This document shows positions 25,516-34,133 of a DNA stretch of 64,000 nt, piece after piece (within the stretch, counting starts at the first letter, position 1; every line of letters begins with the position of its first letter). Source of the stretch: Gaiellasilicea sp963789355 (GTDB lineage Bacteria; Actinomycetota; Thermoleophilia; Gaiellales; Gaiellaceae). The position numbers and the translations under genes are program-made. The notes under the pieces were generated by a model, which had not been told where the DNA came from, did not search any database, and worked only from the letters and a program-made list of their open reading frames with translations. The stretch covers positions 241,297 to 305,296 of the forward strand of contig CAWBKK010000004.1 in assembly GCA_963789355.1 (NCBI GenBank), in the 5' to 3' direction.

Positions 25516-27042
25516 CTACTCAGCGAGCCGGAGCACCGCGTCCGCGTGGCGGCGCGCGAGTCCGGCCGGGAGCGCACCCGGTGCCAGCTCGACGACGAAG
25601 GAGATCTGGCCGAGGCCGTTCTGCCAGCGCGAGGCGCTGCCCGGCGGCCACTGGAGCGAGCGGTACGGCGCTCCTGCGAGCTGCGCGTAGCGGCGAGCCG
25701 TCGCGCGGCTCGGGCCCCAGGCTCGGACGACGGCCTGCGGCTGGTGATACCAGAGCGTCACGTCGGGTCGCAGCCGCAGGATCAGCCTCCGAACGGCTCT
25801 CGTCTCCCGCTGCGTCGCGGAGAGGAAGTCACGGTTCAGATCGACGCCGCGGGCATTGAAGCGCGTGTGCCGCGCCAGTCCGTCCGGATTTACGTTCTGG
25901 ATCACCCAGAGATCGAGCGCGATCGGCCGAGACAGGTCGGCGAGGCGCCGGGTGACGGCCATCCCCGCGCATTCGTCTCCGTGGATGCAGCCGACGACCA
26001 GAATGCGTTTCGGGGCGCTCGGCTGTCCGATCCGGAGGGCGCGAAGTGGCCGTCCCTGCTGCGACCGGCCGATCAGCTGCGTCGAGCGCCGGTTCCCGCT
26101 GGCCCGGCCGAACGCGGTCAGCCGGACGCTCTCGAGCACCGCCACCGTCTGCTCGCGCACCCGCGCCGATGCTCCGGGGGGAAGCGTCGTGAACGCCTGG
26201 AAGACGTGCCCGCCAGACCGGAAGACGACCGAGCCGTCCAGCTGGAGCGGTCTCCCCGCACGCGTGGCGGTGCGATGCCGCATGACCCCGTAGTCGAGGA
26301 GCTGGACGCTACTCCCTCGGGTCGAGAAGACGCTCGAGCCGTCCCCGCGCGCCGACGCGCGCCAGGAGGCCGGCAGCGCCAGCTCGTGACCGGCGACGGG
26401 GTTCTCCCAGCGCTCCGACTCCTCCAGCGGCAGCCTGACGTGCAGGTGGTCGTCGTGGTGGGGAAGTCGCTGCACGACCGGGCCGGGCCCGCGGAGGCCG
26501 ACGGTCAGCCCGACGAAGATCCGCCGGGCTCCGGCCGCGGCGAAGCGGTCGACGAGATCCTGGGCCAGGGCCCGGTCGACCTGCGCGACCCGGCGCGCCG
26601 CCAGCTCGCGGCCGTCGCGACGCGGGTAGTAGAGGTCGACGTCCAGTCCATTCTGGTGGGAGGCGTGCCCGAGTCCGCCGTAACGGGCTCCGAAGTCGCC
26701 GCCGCCCGGCCGGCTGAGGTCGCCGATGCCGACACGGGCTGCGTCCGGGTGCGCGGCCGCGTACTCCTCGAGGACGCGGAGCAGGACGCGCACGAGCCGG
26801 TCGGTGCCGACGCGCCGCCACTCCCGGTTCGGCGCCCGGCGGCGAACCGGGTCCCAGGTGAAGAAGGTCTCACCCTCGGCCGGCAGCCGCACACCGCGGA
26901 TGAGCCGGCCGTCCCAGTAGACGCCTCGCGCCTCCGAATCGCGCCACTCGATCGCCGGTTCGCCTGCCGGAGTCCGGGCCTGCGTCGCGGCAGCGGAGCC
27001 CGCCAGCGCGAGTCCGGCGAGGATCAGGGCGCGCAGCACCAT
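25516..27042 (-). CDS. Double cell-wall peptidase: MepA-like (M74) endopeptidase fused to M14 carboxypeptidase
   Basis: 508 residues with signal peptide VLRALILAGLALAGSAAA. The first half has the zinc site of penicillin-insensitive murein endopeptidases: SHQNGLDVDLYYP and HHDDHLHVRL (His, Asp, His ligands). After a linker domain, the C-terminal half (from about 340) is an M14 zinc carboxypeptidase: VVGCIHGDECAG (HxxE), VNPDG, RGVDLNRDF, and the catalytic glutamate in FVVELAPG. Both catalytic sets look complete. One enzyme could therefore cut peptide cross-bridges and trim stem peptides. The ATG (27042) overlaps the propeller gene upstream by 19 bases. Confidence 0.83.
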   Translation of the reverse strand: MVLRALILAGLALAGSAAATQARTPAGEPAIEWRDSEARGVYWDGRLIRGVRLPAEGETFFTWDPVRRRAPNREWRRVGTDRLVRVLLRVLEEYAAAHPDAARVGIGDLSRPGGGDFGARYGGLGHASHQNGLDVDLYYPRRDGRELAARRVAQVDRALAQDLVDRFAAAGARRIFVGLTVGLRGPGPVVQRLPHHDDHLHVRLPLEESERWENPVAGHELALPASWRASARGDGSSVFSTRGSSVQLLDYGVMRHRTATRAGRPLQLDGSVVFRSGGHVFQAFTTLPPGASARVREQTVAVLESVRLTAFGRASGNRRSTQLIGRSQQGRPLRALRIGQPSAPKRILVVGCIHGDECAGMAVTRRLADLSRPIALDLWVIQNVNPDGLARHTRFNARGVDLNRDFLSATQRETRAVRRLILRLRPDVTLWYHQPQAVVRAWGPSRATARRYAQLAGAPYRSLQWPPGSASRWQNGLGQISFVVELAPGALPAGLARRHADAVLRLAE

Positions 27043-27958
27043 CCCTGGATCGTAGGGAACGACCGCGAGCGGAACTGAGCGGTCACGTTCGAGACGGCGC
27101 GGATCTGCCGGCGGCCGGACGTGCGGACGAACACGAGCTGATCCGCTTCCGGCCAGCCGGCGGCGAGCCAGCGGCCATCCGGGGAACGAACGGGCGCGTC
27201 GACAGCGGCGGACTCCCCGAGCACCTCCCGGATTGCGGCGCCGTCGTCCTGACGGAGAGCGTTCCGGCCGGCGTCCCGCTCCAGCACGGCGCCCGTGTCG
27301 ACGTTGACCACTCGCACGGTTCCGTCGCGGCGGGCATAGACGAGAACATGCGCCGGCCCGGGTCTCCAGACGGGCGCCCGCCGGGCTGCGCGAGCGTCGA
27401 GCGCGCGGTCTCCCTTTCCGTCGCCGCCGACGACGCGGAGCTCCCCGCGGGAGAGGTACGCGATTCGAGTGTCCGTCGCCGTCCCGCCCCAGCGTGGGAA
27501 GCGGACATCGGGACGGGCGAGCGACCAGCGCACGTCGCCCTCGGGGGTCAGCGCGACGAGCTCGTTCGCGCCGGGTGGCGACGACGAAGCGTCCGAACGG
27601 CGACCACGACGCCTCGCGGTACGAGCCGAGCAGGCGCTTCGAGCCGTCCTGCTCGACCACCCACGCCCCCGAGTCGGCGGTCACGAGCAAGCGCCCCGGA
27701 GCCGGCAGTGAGAAGAGCGCCGGCTCGGCCTGCCCCACCCCGACCACCTCGCGGATCTCGTCGAGCACGGCTCGGCCGGGCGGGCTGAGCAGGCCGGCGA
27801 TCACGACCAGCGCGAGTGCGACCGCCGACGACCGGCTTCCAGGAGCGGCGTCGCGGCCGCGGGTCACGCTCGGCGAACGCGGCGGCGACGACCGCCCACG
27901 AGCGCTCGCGCGCCTCGTGCTCCCCCGGGATCACGATCCGCTCCAGTTCCTTGCTCAC
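27024..27958 (-). CDS. Membrane-anchored beta-propeller, probable partner of the ECF sigma factor (two frameshifts)
   Basis: GTG at 27958 overlaps the sigma-factor stop (GTGA). The start SKELERIVIPGEHEARERSW continues to about 27840, then the frame must move by one base to read VALALVVIAGLLSPPG (a membrane span) and LFSLPAPGRLLVTADSG, then again near 27570 to read ELVALTPEGDVRW and the rest of a TolB/WD40-like propeller to TGA 27024. The 935 bases are two more than a multiple of three, as expected for two one-base insertions. A short cytoplasmic part, one span and an outer propeller next to an ECF sigma gene is the layout of an anti-sigma factor, but the usual zinc motif is missing. Assembly error or pseudogene. 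Confidence 0.65.
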
Positions 27959-28464
27959 ACCGTCTCCTTGAGCGAGTCGAGCCCGCGGCGCAGGCGCGAG
28001 TTGACCGTCCCCCGCGGCAGCCCGAGGAGCTCCGCGATTTCGCCGGGCGTGTACTCGAGCAGGTGGCGGAGGACGATCACGGCGCGGTGATCGGGCGGAA
28101 GCGCGGCCAGCGCGCCGAGCACCGACTCGTCGAGTGAGCCGCGCTCCGGCGGAGCCGCGGCGATGTCGAGCAGCTCCGCTTCGCCGCGCAGCTGCCGCGC
28201 CCGCGTCCAGTCGATCGCGCGGTTGACGACGATCCGGTGCAGCCAGGGCCCGAACGGCCGGCCGCGCTCGAAGCGGTCGAGGTTGCGGACTGCGGCGAGG
28301 AATGCCTCCTGAGCGATGTCCTCGGCGGCAGCGGCGTCGTGGACGACGAGGTAGGCGGCCCGATAGGCCCGCGGCCAGTGCAGCCGGAACAGCGCCTCGA
28401 TTCCCGAGGCGGACCCCCGCTGGGCGGCGCGCACGGAGGCGCGCTCGTCGCGACCGGCGCCCAT
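27955..28464 (-). CDS. ECF-family RNA polymerase sigma factor
   Basis: 169 residues. Region 2 reads AYRAAYLVVHDAAAAEDIAQEAFLAA and binds the -10 element; RPFGPWLHRIVVNRAID is the region 2 to linker; region 4 is LPPDHRAVIVLRHLLEYTPGEIAELLGLPRGTVNSRL, with its helix-turn-helix. It directs transcription of an extracytoplasmic-stress regulon. Its own start has TAGAGT 6 bases upstream. The coupled downstream gene is the likely anti-sigma. Confidence 0.92.
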   Translation of the reverse strand: MGAGRDERASVRAAQRGSASGIEALFRLHWPRAYRAAYLVVHDAAAAEDIAQEAFLAAVRNLDRFERGRPFGPWLHRIVVNRAIDWTRARQLRGEAELLDIAAAPPERGSLDESVLGALAALPPDHRAVIVLRHLLEYTPGEIAELLGLPRGTVNSRLRRGLDSLKETV

Positions 28465-28470
28465 CCACCG

Positions 28471-28476
28471 ACTCTA
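28471..28476 (-). promoter_or_regulatory. -10 element of the sigma-factor gene
   Basis: TAGAGT on the minus strand ends 6 bases before the ATG at 28464, implying a leaderless transcript. Confidence 0.45.
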
Positions 28477-28501
28477 CGGCCGTCGTGGGGCGAGAAGTCC
28501 G

Positions 28502-29461
28502 TCACGTGCCGACGATGAAGCACGCGTCGTGGGATGAGCGGGCGACGCGCAGCTCGCGCAGCAAAGCACCGCTCGGGCTGAAGGCGCACAGGGTCCCTCG
28601 GGAGAGCGATGGGGAGAGGATCCAGCGATGCCCGTGCTGGACGTTGTAGGAGCCGGCGGGCACGACCGCCGAGTGCAACCGCCTGCCGTCCAGCGCATGC
28701 ACTCGCAGCACGGCGTCGTCGCCGCTCGTGACGAAGGCGCGATCGCCCAGGAAGGTGACGTGCTGCGGCGGCGCGTCGGCGGCGATCGTCCGGACCAGGG
28801 TGCGGCCGCTCGCCTCGTAGATCGCGATCCGGCCGCGGTCGCCCGAGGTGACCCAGACGCGCCTCCCGCCCGGCGTGAAGCCGACATCGTGCGCGAGGAA
28901 GGGCGGCCGAACCGTGCCCAGGACGCGCGGCCGCCGCGGCTCTGCGAGGCTGAGCACCACGAGCGCAGAAGCCTTGTTGCCGAGCGCAACCCAGAGGCGG
29001 CTCCCGCCTCGGTCGATCCCAAGGTGCCGGCAGGGCCCGTCCACCGCAACCCGTCCGATCACGCCCCGCCCGCTCAGCTCGATCACCGCGACCTCGCCAC
29101 GTTCCGAGTCCGTCACGTAGGCGAAGCGGCGGTCGGGTGAGACAGCCGTATAGCGAGGCGCGCCGAACTCGCCCGCGACCGGCCGTACGCGCAGGTCGGA
29201 GTCGATGAAGGTCATCCGGCCGCCGGCGGTGTGGGCGACCAGCGCGCCCACGGCGCCCACACTCTCGATGCTGCGCGGGTCGGCCGGCGTGCGCAACCGC
29301 CGGATCACCTTCCCGCTGGAGACGTCGACGGCGACCACGTGTGCCTCGAGGTCGGCCGTGACGAGCGCGAGGGGCGTGCCGCCGGCCGGCCGCGCGAGCG
29401 CGGGTGCGACGCCGAGGACGAGCGGCGCCGCAGCGGCCGCGAGGAAGTCTCGTCGGTTCAT
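28502..29461 (-). CDS. Tat-exported YncE/WD40-type beta-propeller protein
   Basis: 319 residues. The N-terminus MNRRDFLAAAAAPLVLGVAPALA is a twin-arginine signal. The rest is a series of about 40-residue propeller blades (for example TAVSPDRRFAYVTDSERGEVAVIEL and GFTPGGRRVWVTSGDRGRIAIYE) of the YVTN kind. No enzymatic residues are recognised. I start at ATG 29461, preceded by TGGAGAT, rather than at the upstream in-frame GTG, since it gives the signal exactly at the N-terminus. Confidence 0.82.
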   Translation of the reverse strand: MNRRDFLAAAAAPLVLGVAPALARPAGGTPLALVTADLEAHVVAVDVSSGKVIRRLRTPADPRSIESVGAVGALVAHTAGGRMTFIDSDLRVRPVAGEFGAPRYTAVSPDRRFAYVTDSERGEVAVIELSGRGVIGRVAVDGPCRHLGIDRGGSRLWVALGNKASALVVLSLAEPRRPRVLGTVRPPFLAHDVGFTPGGRRVWVTSGDRGRIAIYEASGRTLVRTIAADAPPQHVTFLGDRAFVTSGDDAVLRVHALDGRRLHSAVVPAGSYNVQHGHRWILSPSLSRGTLCAFSPSGALLRELRVARSSHDACFIVGT

Positions 29462-29553
29462 ATCTCCACTACGGCCGAGCCGCCGGGTGAGGTCCGGGAC
29501 TTCACGCAGTCCCACCCGCGTAGAGAAGGCAGCGACCACGAAGGAGGAATGCC

Positions 29554-30711
29554 ATGCGCCGCCTCGTCCTGCTCACGCTCATCGCCTTGCTACCCGTCGG
29601 CAACGCTGCAGCCAACGGTTGCCCCGCACCCTGCAGTGGCCAGGTCTCGAGCCTCGACGGCACGCAGCTCTTGTTCGTCCAGCCCGCCGGCGTCGGCGGC
29701 GCCGTGCACGCGTACGACCCTGCTTCCGGTGGGAGGGTGTTTTCGCTGCCGCCCGGGATTACCTCTGCCGACGGCGTCTCGCACGTGACCGCGAGCGCGC
29801 GCCTGCTCGGCACGGTCGTCTCGCGCCTGCGCGTCGCCAACGCCACGGTCGCGAGCTCGATGATCGTCGACGGCCGCTGGCGGCTCGCCGGGGTCTCTCC
29901 GAACGGACGTTTTGCAGCGCTCTCGCGGCAGTCGACCAACCGTCGCCGGACCGACGTCACGGTCGTGAACGTCTTCGCGGGCCAGATCGCGCACCGGCTG
30001 CGCCTGCGCGGCAACTTCGAGGTGGAGACCGTGTCCCGTGACGGCAAGCGGCTCTTCCTGATCGAGCATCTGCGCTCGACCGGCGCGCCGCGGTACCTCG
30101 TTCGGCTGTTCGACCTCTCGCGCGACCGGCTCGCAACGAAGCCGCTCCGCGGGGCGGGGGAGCCGAGCGTGATGGCGGGGCTCGCGTGGAGCGGGATCGG
30201 CTCGCCCGACGGCCGCTGGCTGTTGACGCTCTACCTCAGCACCGGCCGCAACGTCGCGTTCGTCCATGCGCTCGACCTGGTACGCAGCTCGCCGCTCTGC
30301 ATCTTCCTGCCGTCCGGCGGCTCCTTCGACACGCTCAAGCGCTACGGGCTGACGCTCTCTCCCGACGGCAAGCGGCTGTATGCGACGAACGCGGCGATCG
30401 GCGCCGTCGCCGAGATCGACCTCGCGACGCGAAAGGTCGTCCGGACGGCGCGCTTCCGCGCCACTCGCGACCTGAGCGGGCCGACTGCGCTCACCGGGAC
30501 GATCTCGCGGAACGGACGCACGCTCTACTTCAGCCCCGGCCGCGACCTCTGGGCCTACGACACCGCCTACGGGGTCGTGCGAGGGCCGTATCGGACCGGT
30601 GCGGCGATCACAGGCTTCGGCTTCGGGGCGGGCGACCACCGTGTGCATGCCCTGCGGGCCGACGGCCGGCTCGTCAGCTTCGAAGCTGCGACGGGGAAGA
30701 CGTCCCGATGA
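29554..30711 (+). CDS. Secreted beta-propeller protein, paralog 1
   Basis: 385 residues. Sec signal MRRLVLLTLIALLPVGNAAA, then a disulfide-sized CPAPC pair and propeller blades. A strong AAGGAGGA precedes the ATG. It shares the segment SPDGRWLLTLYLST...VAFVHALDL with the next gene, and the two are 62 bases apart, so they are a tandem duplication. Function unknown; divergent from the Tat propeller gene with a 92-base gap that must hold both promoters. Confidence 0.78.
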   Translation: MRRLVLLTLIALLPVGNAAANGCPAPCSGQVSSLDGTQLLFVQPAGVGGAVHAYDPASGGRVFSLPPGITSADGVSHVTASARLLGTVVSRLRVANATVASSMIVDGRWRLAGVSPNGRFAALSRQSTNRRRTDVTVVNVFAGQIAHRLRLRGNFEVETVSRDGKRLFLIEHLRSTGAPRYLVRLFDLSRDRLATKPLRGAGEPSVMAGLAWSGIGSPDGRWLLTLYLSTGRNVAFVHALDLVRSSPLCIFLPSGGSFDTLKRYGLTLSPDGKRLYATNAAIGAVAEIDLATRKVVRTARFRATRDLSGPTALTGTISRNGRTLYFSPGRDLWAYDTAYGVVRGPYRTGAAITGFGFGAGDHRVHALRADGRLVSFEAATGKTSR

Positions 30712-30773
30712 GCAGCGGAACCCGAAACCGTTCGAGCGGTGTACACCGACTGACAAGCACGAGGAGGATCCCG

Positions 30774-31718
30774 ATGAAGCGTCTCGCCGCTCTGCTCGCA
30801 TTCAGCTCCGTCCTTGCCGCCTGCGGCAGCACCGTCGAGGCGACCGCGCCCGAGCAGCTCGCGCGCCAGGCTCCGCTCGCCGCGGCTCTGGTCGAGGCTC
30901 CGCGAGCCTACGAGCTCCCGGGCGGGATCCACGCCGCCGACGGGCGCACCTACTTCGCGGTCGAGAACCGCAAGCTACTCCGCGTCAGCACGCTGACCGG
31001 CCGCGTCACGCGCACGTACCCGCTGCGCGGGGACTGGACGCTCTCGGGGGTCTCCTCGGACGGCGGCTGGGTCGCGCTCCAGCAGCCCGGAACACGGATC
31101 CTCGTCCTCGACGCCAACCGCGGTCGGACCCGCGCGCTCACCCTCCGCGGCGACTTCCTGGTGGAGACGGTCTCGACCGCCGGCGACTTCCTCTTCCTTC
31201 AGCAGAACTTCGTCGACGGCAGCTACGCGGTGCGCGGCTACGACCTCGCGGCCGGGCAGCTGCTGCCCGGGTCGCTCGGGAGGAAGGGACAGACGGTTCA
31301 GATGCAGGGTCTCGCCGGTCAGGTGATCGCTTCGCCCGACGGGCGCTGGCTGTTGACGCTGTACGTGAACACGCAGACGAACACGGCGTTCGTCCACGCG
31401 CTCAACCTGATCGAGCGGATCGCGGTCTGCATCAACGTGCCGCCGTGCACCGAGTGCGCGCCGGGTGCCCTGAAGCGCTGGGGGCTCGCGCTCGGACCCG
31501 ACGGGCAGACGCTCTACGGGGCGAACCCGGCGATCGGCCGGGTCGCGAAGATCGACCTGTCGACCTATCGGGTGATCGCAGAGGGCAGCTTCCGCGCCAG
31601 CCCGGGCGGTCCGACCCGGGCGAAGGTCACGGACGACGGGTCCAAGCTCGTCTTCACGAACGGCCGGACGACCTGGTCGTTCGACCCGAACGCCAACCTC
31701 GTCGAGCCGGTCGTCTAA
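30774..31718 (+). CDS. Lipoprotein beta-propeller, paralog 2
   Basis: 314 residues. Signal MKRLAALLAFSSVLAACGS ends in a lipobox (LAAC, C17), so this paralog is tethered to the membrane while its neighbour is free. Blades include GVSSDGGWVALQQPG and SPDGRWLLTLYVNT. A CINVPPCTEC segment could form disulfides. GAGGAGG lies 8 bases upstream. Convergent 4-base overlap with the following gene. Confidence 0.8.
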   Translation: MKRLAALLAFSSVLAACGSTVEATAPEQLARQAPLAAALVEAPRAYELPGGIHAADGRTYFAVENRKLLRVSTLTGRVTRTYPLRGDWTLSGVSSDGGWVALQQPGTRILVLDANRGRTRALTLRGDFLVETVSTAGDFLFLQQNFVDGSYAVRGYDLAAGQLLPGSLGRKGQTVQMQGLAGQVIASPDGRWLLTLYVNTQTNTAFVHALNLIERIAVCINVPPCTECAPGALKRWGLALGPDGQTLYGANPAIGRVAKIDLSTYRVIAEGSFRASPGGPTRAKVTDDGSKLVFTNGRTTWSFDPNANLVEPVV

Positions 31719-32917
31719 GCCGGTTCCGCGGGCACGGCTTCGGTCGCCTTGGCGATCTCCTCGACGACCTCGACGATGTCGCGGTTGGCGTTGAAGACGC
31801 GCAGCTGGCGATCGGAGCCGTTGCCGCGCGCGAGGATCTCGCCGATCCCCTCCAGCTCGCGGTCGGAGCCGAGCTCGCGCGCGTGCGGCTGCAGCTCCTT
31901 CAGCGTCCGCCGGATCAGCTGCGCGACCGGGATCCGGTTGCGCGCACCGGTGGTGAGGTCCATCACCGGCGCCTCGAGCCCATAGCGCGCCGAGAGCCAC
32001 TTGTTCTCGGTGGTGAGGATCCGGTGGTAGCTCGGGATCTGCTCGCCGCGGTCGTACTGCTCCGCGAGCTGCTTCACGAGCGCCTGGCAGTACGCGGCCA
32101 GCGCGACCGCGTCCTCGACCCGCGTGACCGCATCGCAGATCCGGATCTCGATCGTGCCGAGCCGCGGGTGCAGGCGGATGTCCCACCAGATGTGCGTGTA
32201 GTCGGCGATGCAGCCGGTGCGCTCGAGCTGGCCGACCACCTCGGCGTAGTCCGCGTAGTCGCGGAAGCGCGGCGGCGGGCCGGAGCGAGGAAAGGCGGCG
32301 AAGACCATCTGGCGGCTGGACGAGAGGCCGGTCGGCTCGCCGCGCCAGAACGGCGACGACGCGGAGAGCGCAAGCAGAGGGCCGAGCTGGGGGAGGAGCC
32401 CGTTGACGACCTGGATCGCCTTCTCGGGATCGTCGACGGCCACGTGCACGTGCATCCCGAAGATCAGCTCGCGCCGCGCGATGTACTGGAGCTGGTCGAC
32501 GAGGTTGCGGTAGCGGTCGCGCGCGGTGATCCGCTGGCGCTCGAAGAGGCTGAACGGGTGCGTGCCGGCCGAGCCGACGCGCATCCCCTGCTCGCGGCCC
32601 ACCTTGCTCACGTACGCGCGCAGCTTCATCAGCTCCCGCTGGACGTCGCCGGCGTTGCGACAGACGGGGGTTGCGATCTCGAGCACCGACTGCATCAGCT
32701 CCGCGTTGATCCGCGGCTCGAGCTCGTGGCCGGAGATCGCCTTGAGGACGGTGTCGATGTGCTGGACGAGGTCGAACGTCTCGCCGTCGAGGAGCATGTA
32801 CTCCTCCTCGACCCCGAGCGTGTACGGGTCGGACTGGCCAAATGTGTGCTCGAGGACGCTGCCGCCCTGCATCGCCTCTGTGCCCGTGATCGAGTGGGGG
32901 AAGATCTGCTTCGTCAC
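31715..32917 (-). CDS. Carboxylate-amine ligase, glutamate--cysteine ligase type 2 (YbdK family)
   Basis: ATP-grasp-like ligase of the GCS2 family, 400 residues. Family markers: YTLGVEEEYMLLD at the start (metal and ATP site), GMHVHVAVDDPEKAI, and TIEIRICDAVTRVEDAVALAA. In actinobacteria, homologues either make gamma-glutamylcysteine or have unknown amide products; the mycothiol route makes a glutathione role doubtful. The GTG start overlaps the RidA stop (GTGA). Confidence 0.85.
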   Translation of the reverse strand: MTKQIFPHSITGTEAMQGGSVLEHTFGQSDPYTLGVEEEYMLLDGETFDLVQHIDTVLKAISGHELEPRINAELMQSVLEIATPVCRNAGDVQRELMKLRAYVSKVGREQGMRVGSAGTHPFSLFERQRITARDRYRNLVDQLQYIARRELIFGMHVHVAVDDPEKAIQVVNGLLPQLGPLLALSASSPFWRGEPTGLSSSRQMVFAAFPRSGPPPRFRDYADYAEVVGQLERTGCIADYTHIWWDIRLHPRLGTIEIRICDAVTRVEDAVALAAYCQALVKQLAEQYDRGEQIPSYHRILTTENKWLSARYGLEAPVMDLTTGARNRIPVAQLIRRTLKELQPHARELGSDRELEGIGEILARGNGSDRQLRVFNANRDIVEVVEEIAKATEAVPAEPA

Positions 32918-33294
32918 CCGAGCACCGCATCCGCTTCGATCTCGACGCGCCAGCGCGGATCGAGGAGCCCCTTGACGACGACTGCGGTCGACGCTGGCCG
33001 GATCGTCGAGAAGACCTCGCCGTGCGCACGGGCGATTTCCTCGTAGTCGTCCGCGTCGGTCAGGTAGATCCGCGTCCGCACGACGTCGGAGAAGCCCGCG
33101 CCCGCCTCGCCGAGCGCGCCGCCCACGATCTCGAGGCAGAGGCGAGCCTGCTCGTACGCACCGTCCGGCGGATCGCCCTGACGCGGGATCGGCGCCGTGC
33201 CCGAGACGTGGACGTTGTGTCCGCTCACGACCGCGCGCGAGTAGCCCACGACCGGCTCGAAGGGCGAATGACCGGCGATGAGGCGGCGCTCCAC
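32914..33294 (-). CDS. RidA/YjgF-family protein
   Basis: 126-residue trimeric fold that hydrolyses reactive enamine/imine intermediates. GYSRAVVSGHNVHVSGTAP is the N-terminal strand pair, DVVRTRIYLTDADDYEEIARAH holds the conserved arginine of active RidA proteins, and the end PRWRVEIEADAVL carries the final glutamate. Active-site arginine present, so catalysis is likely. Confidence 0.87.
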   Translation of the reverse strand: MERRLIAGHSPFEPVVGYSRAVVSGHNVHVSGTAPIPRQGDPPDGAYEQARLCLEIVGGALGEAGAGFSDVVRTRIYLTDADDYEEIARAHGEVFSTIRPASTAVVVKGLLDPRWRVEIEADAVLG

Positions 33295-33300
33295 GCTGGC

Positions 33301-33306
33301 TAGTAT
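33301..33306 (+). promoter_or_regulatory. -10 element of a leaderless transcript
   Basis: TAGTAT ends 8 bases before the GTG at 33315; no ribosome binding site. Confidence 0.45.
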
Positions 33307-33314
33307 CGCCCGCC

Positions 33315-34133
33315 GTGGACGCCCTTCGCCGGATCGACGAGTGGCCGTGCGAGCACGCTGCCGCGGGGATCGCGACCGCCGAGACCGTTCTCGCCGAGCA
33401 CGGCGATACGCGGTATCGCCTCGGCTGGGGCTCGGTGACGAAGCTGCTCACCGCCTACGCGACCCTGATCGCCGCGGAAGAGGGTGCCCTCGACCTGGAC
33501 GAGTCGGCGGGGCCCGACGGCTCGACGGTTCGGCACCTGCTCGCACACGCCTCCGGGCTCGCCTGGGACTCGCCGAGGCCACTCGGCAAGCCCGGCGAGC
33601 GGCGGATCTACTCGAACACCGGGTATCTCGCTCTCGCCGAGCACCTCGCGGCCCGGGCCGAGCTGCCGTTCGCCGACTACCTCCGCGAGGCGGTCCTCGA
33701 GCCGCTCGGGCTCGACGCGACGCTCGAAGGCGATGCAGCGGGCGGGATCGTCGGCACGCTCGGCGACATGCTGACCTTCGGCCGGGAGACGCTCGCACCG
33801 ACCCTGCTCGCGCCGGAGACGCTTGCCGAGGCGACGACCGTTCAGTTCCCCGGCCTCGACGGCGTCCTGCCGGGCTTCGGCCGCCAGACCCCGAACGACT
33901 GGGGCCTCGGCTTCGAGCTCCGCGACGGCAAGTCGCCGCACTGGACCGGCTCGCGCAACTCGGCGAGGACGTACGGCCACTTCGGCTCGAAGCCGGGAAC
34001 GGCGACGTTCCTCTGGATCGACCCCGAGCGGAAGCTGATCGGCGCCTCACTCGCGGACGTCTCGTTCGGCGACTGGGCCGCAACCGCGTGGCCCGCGCTC
34101 TCGGACGCGCTACTCGAGGAAGTCGAGCAGTAG
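33315..34133 (+). CDS. Serine hydrolase of the beta-lactamase/DD-peptidase family
   Basis: 272 residues. The class C motifs are visible: SVTK (SxxK nucleophile and base), YSNTG (YxN), and a GHFGSKPGT loop in place of KTG. No signal peptide is seen, so it acts in the cytoplasm and is an esterase or amidase of the EstB type rather than a resistance enzyme. Convergent with the next gene; the ends overlap by 24 bases. Confidence 0.82.
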   Translation: MDALRRIDEWPCEHAAAGIATAETVLAEHGDTRYRLGWGSVTKLLTAYATLIAAEEGALDLDESAGPDGSTVRHLLAHASGLAWDSPRPLGKPGERRIYSNTGYLALAEHLAARAELPFADYLREAVLEPLGLDATLEGDAAGGIVGTLGDMLTFGRETLAPTLLAPETLAEATTVQFPGLDGVLPGFGRQTPNDWGLGFELRDGKSPHWTGSRNSARTYGHFGSKPGTATFLWIDPERKLIGASLADVSFGDWAATAWPALSDALLEEVEQ

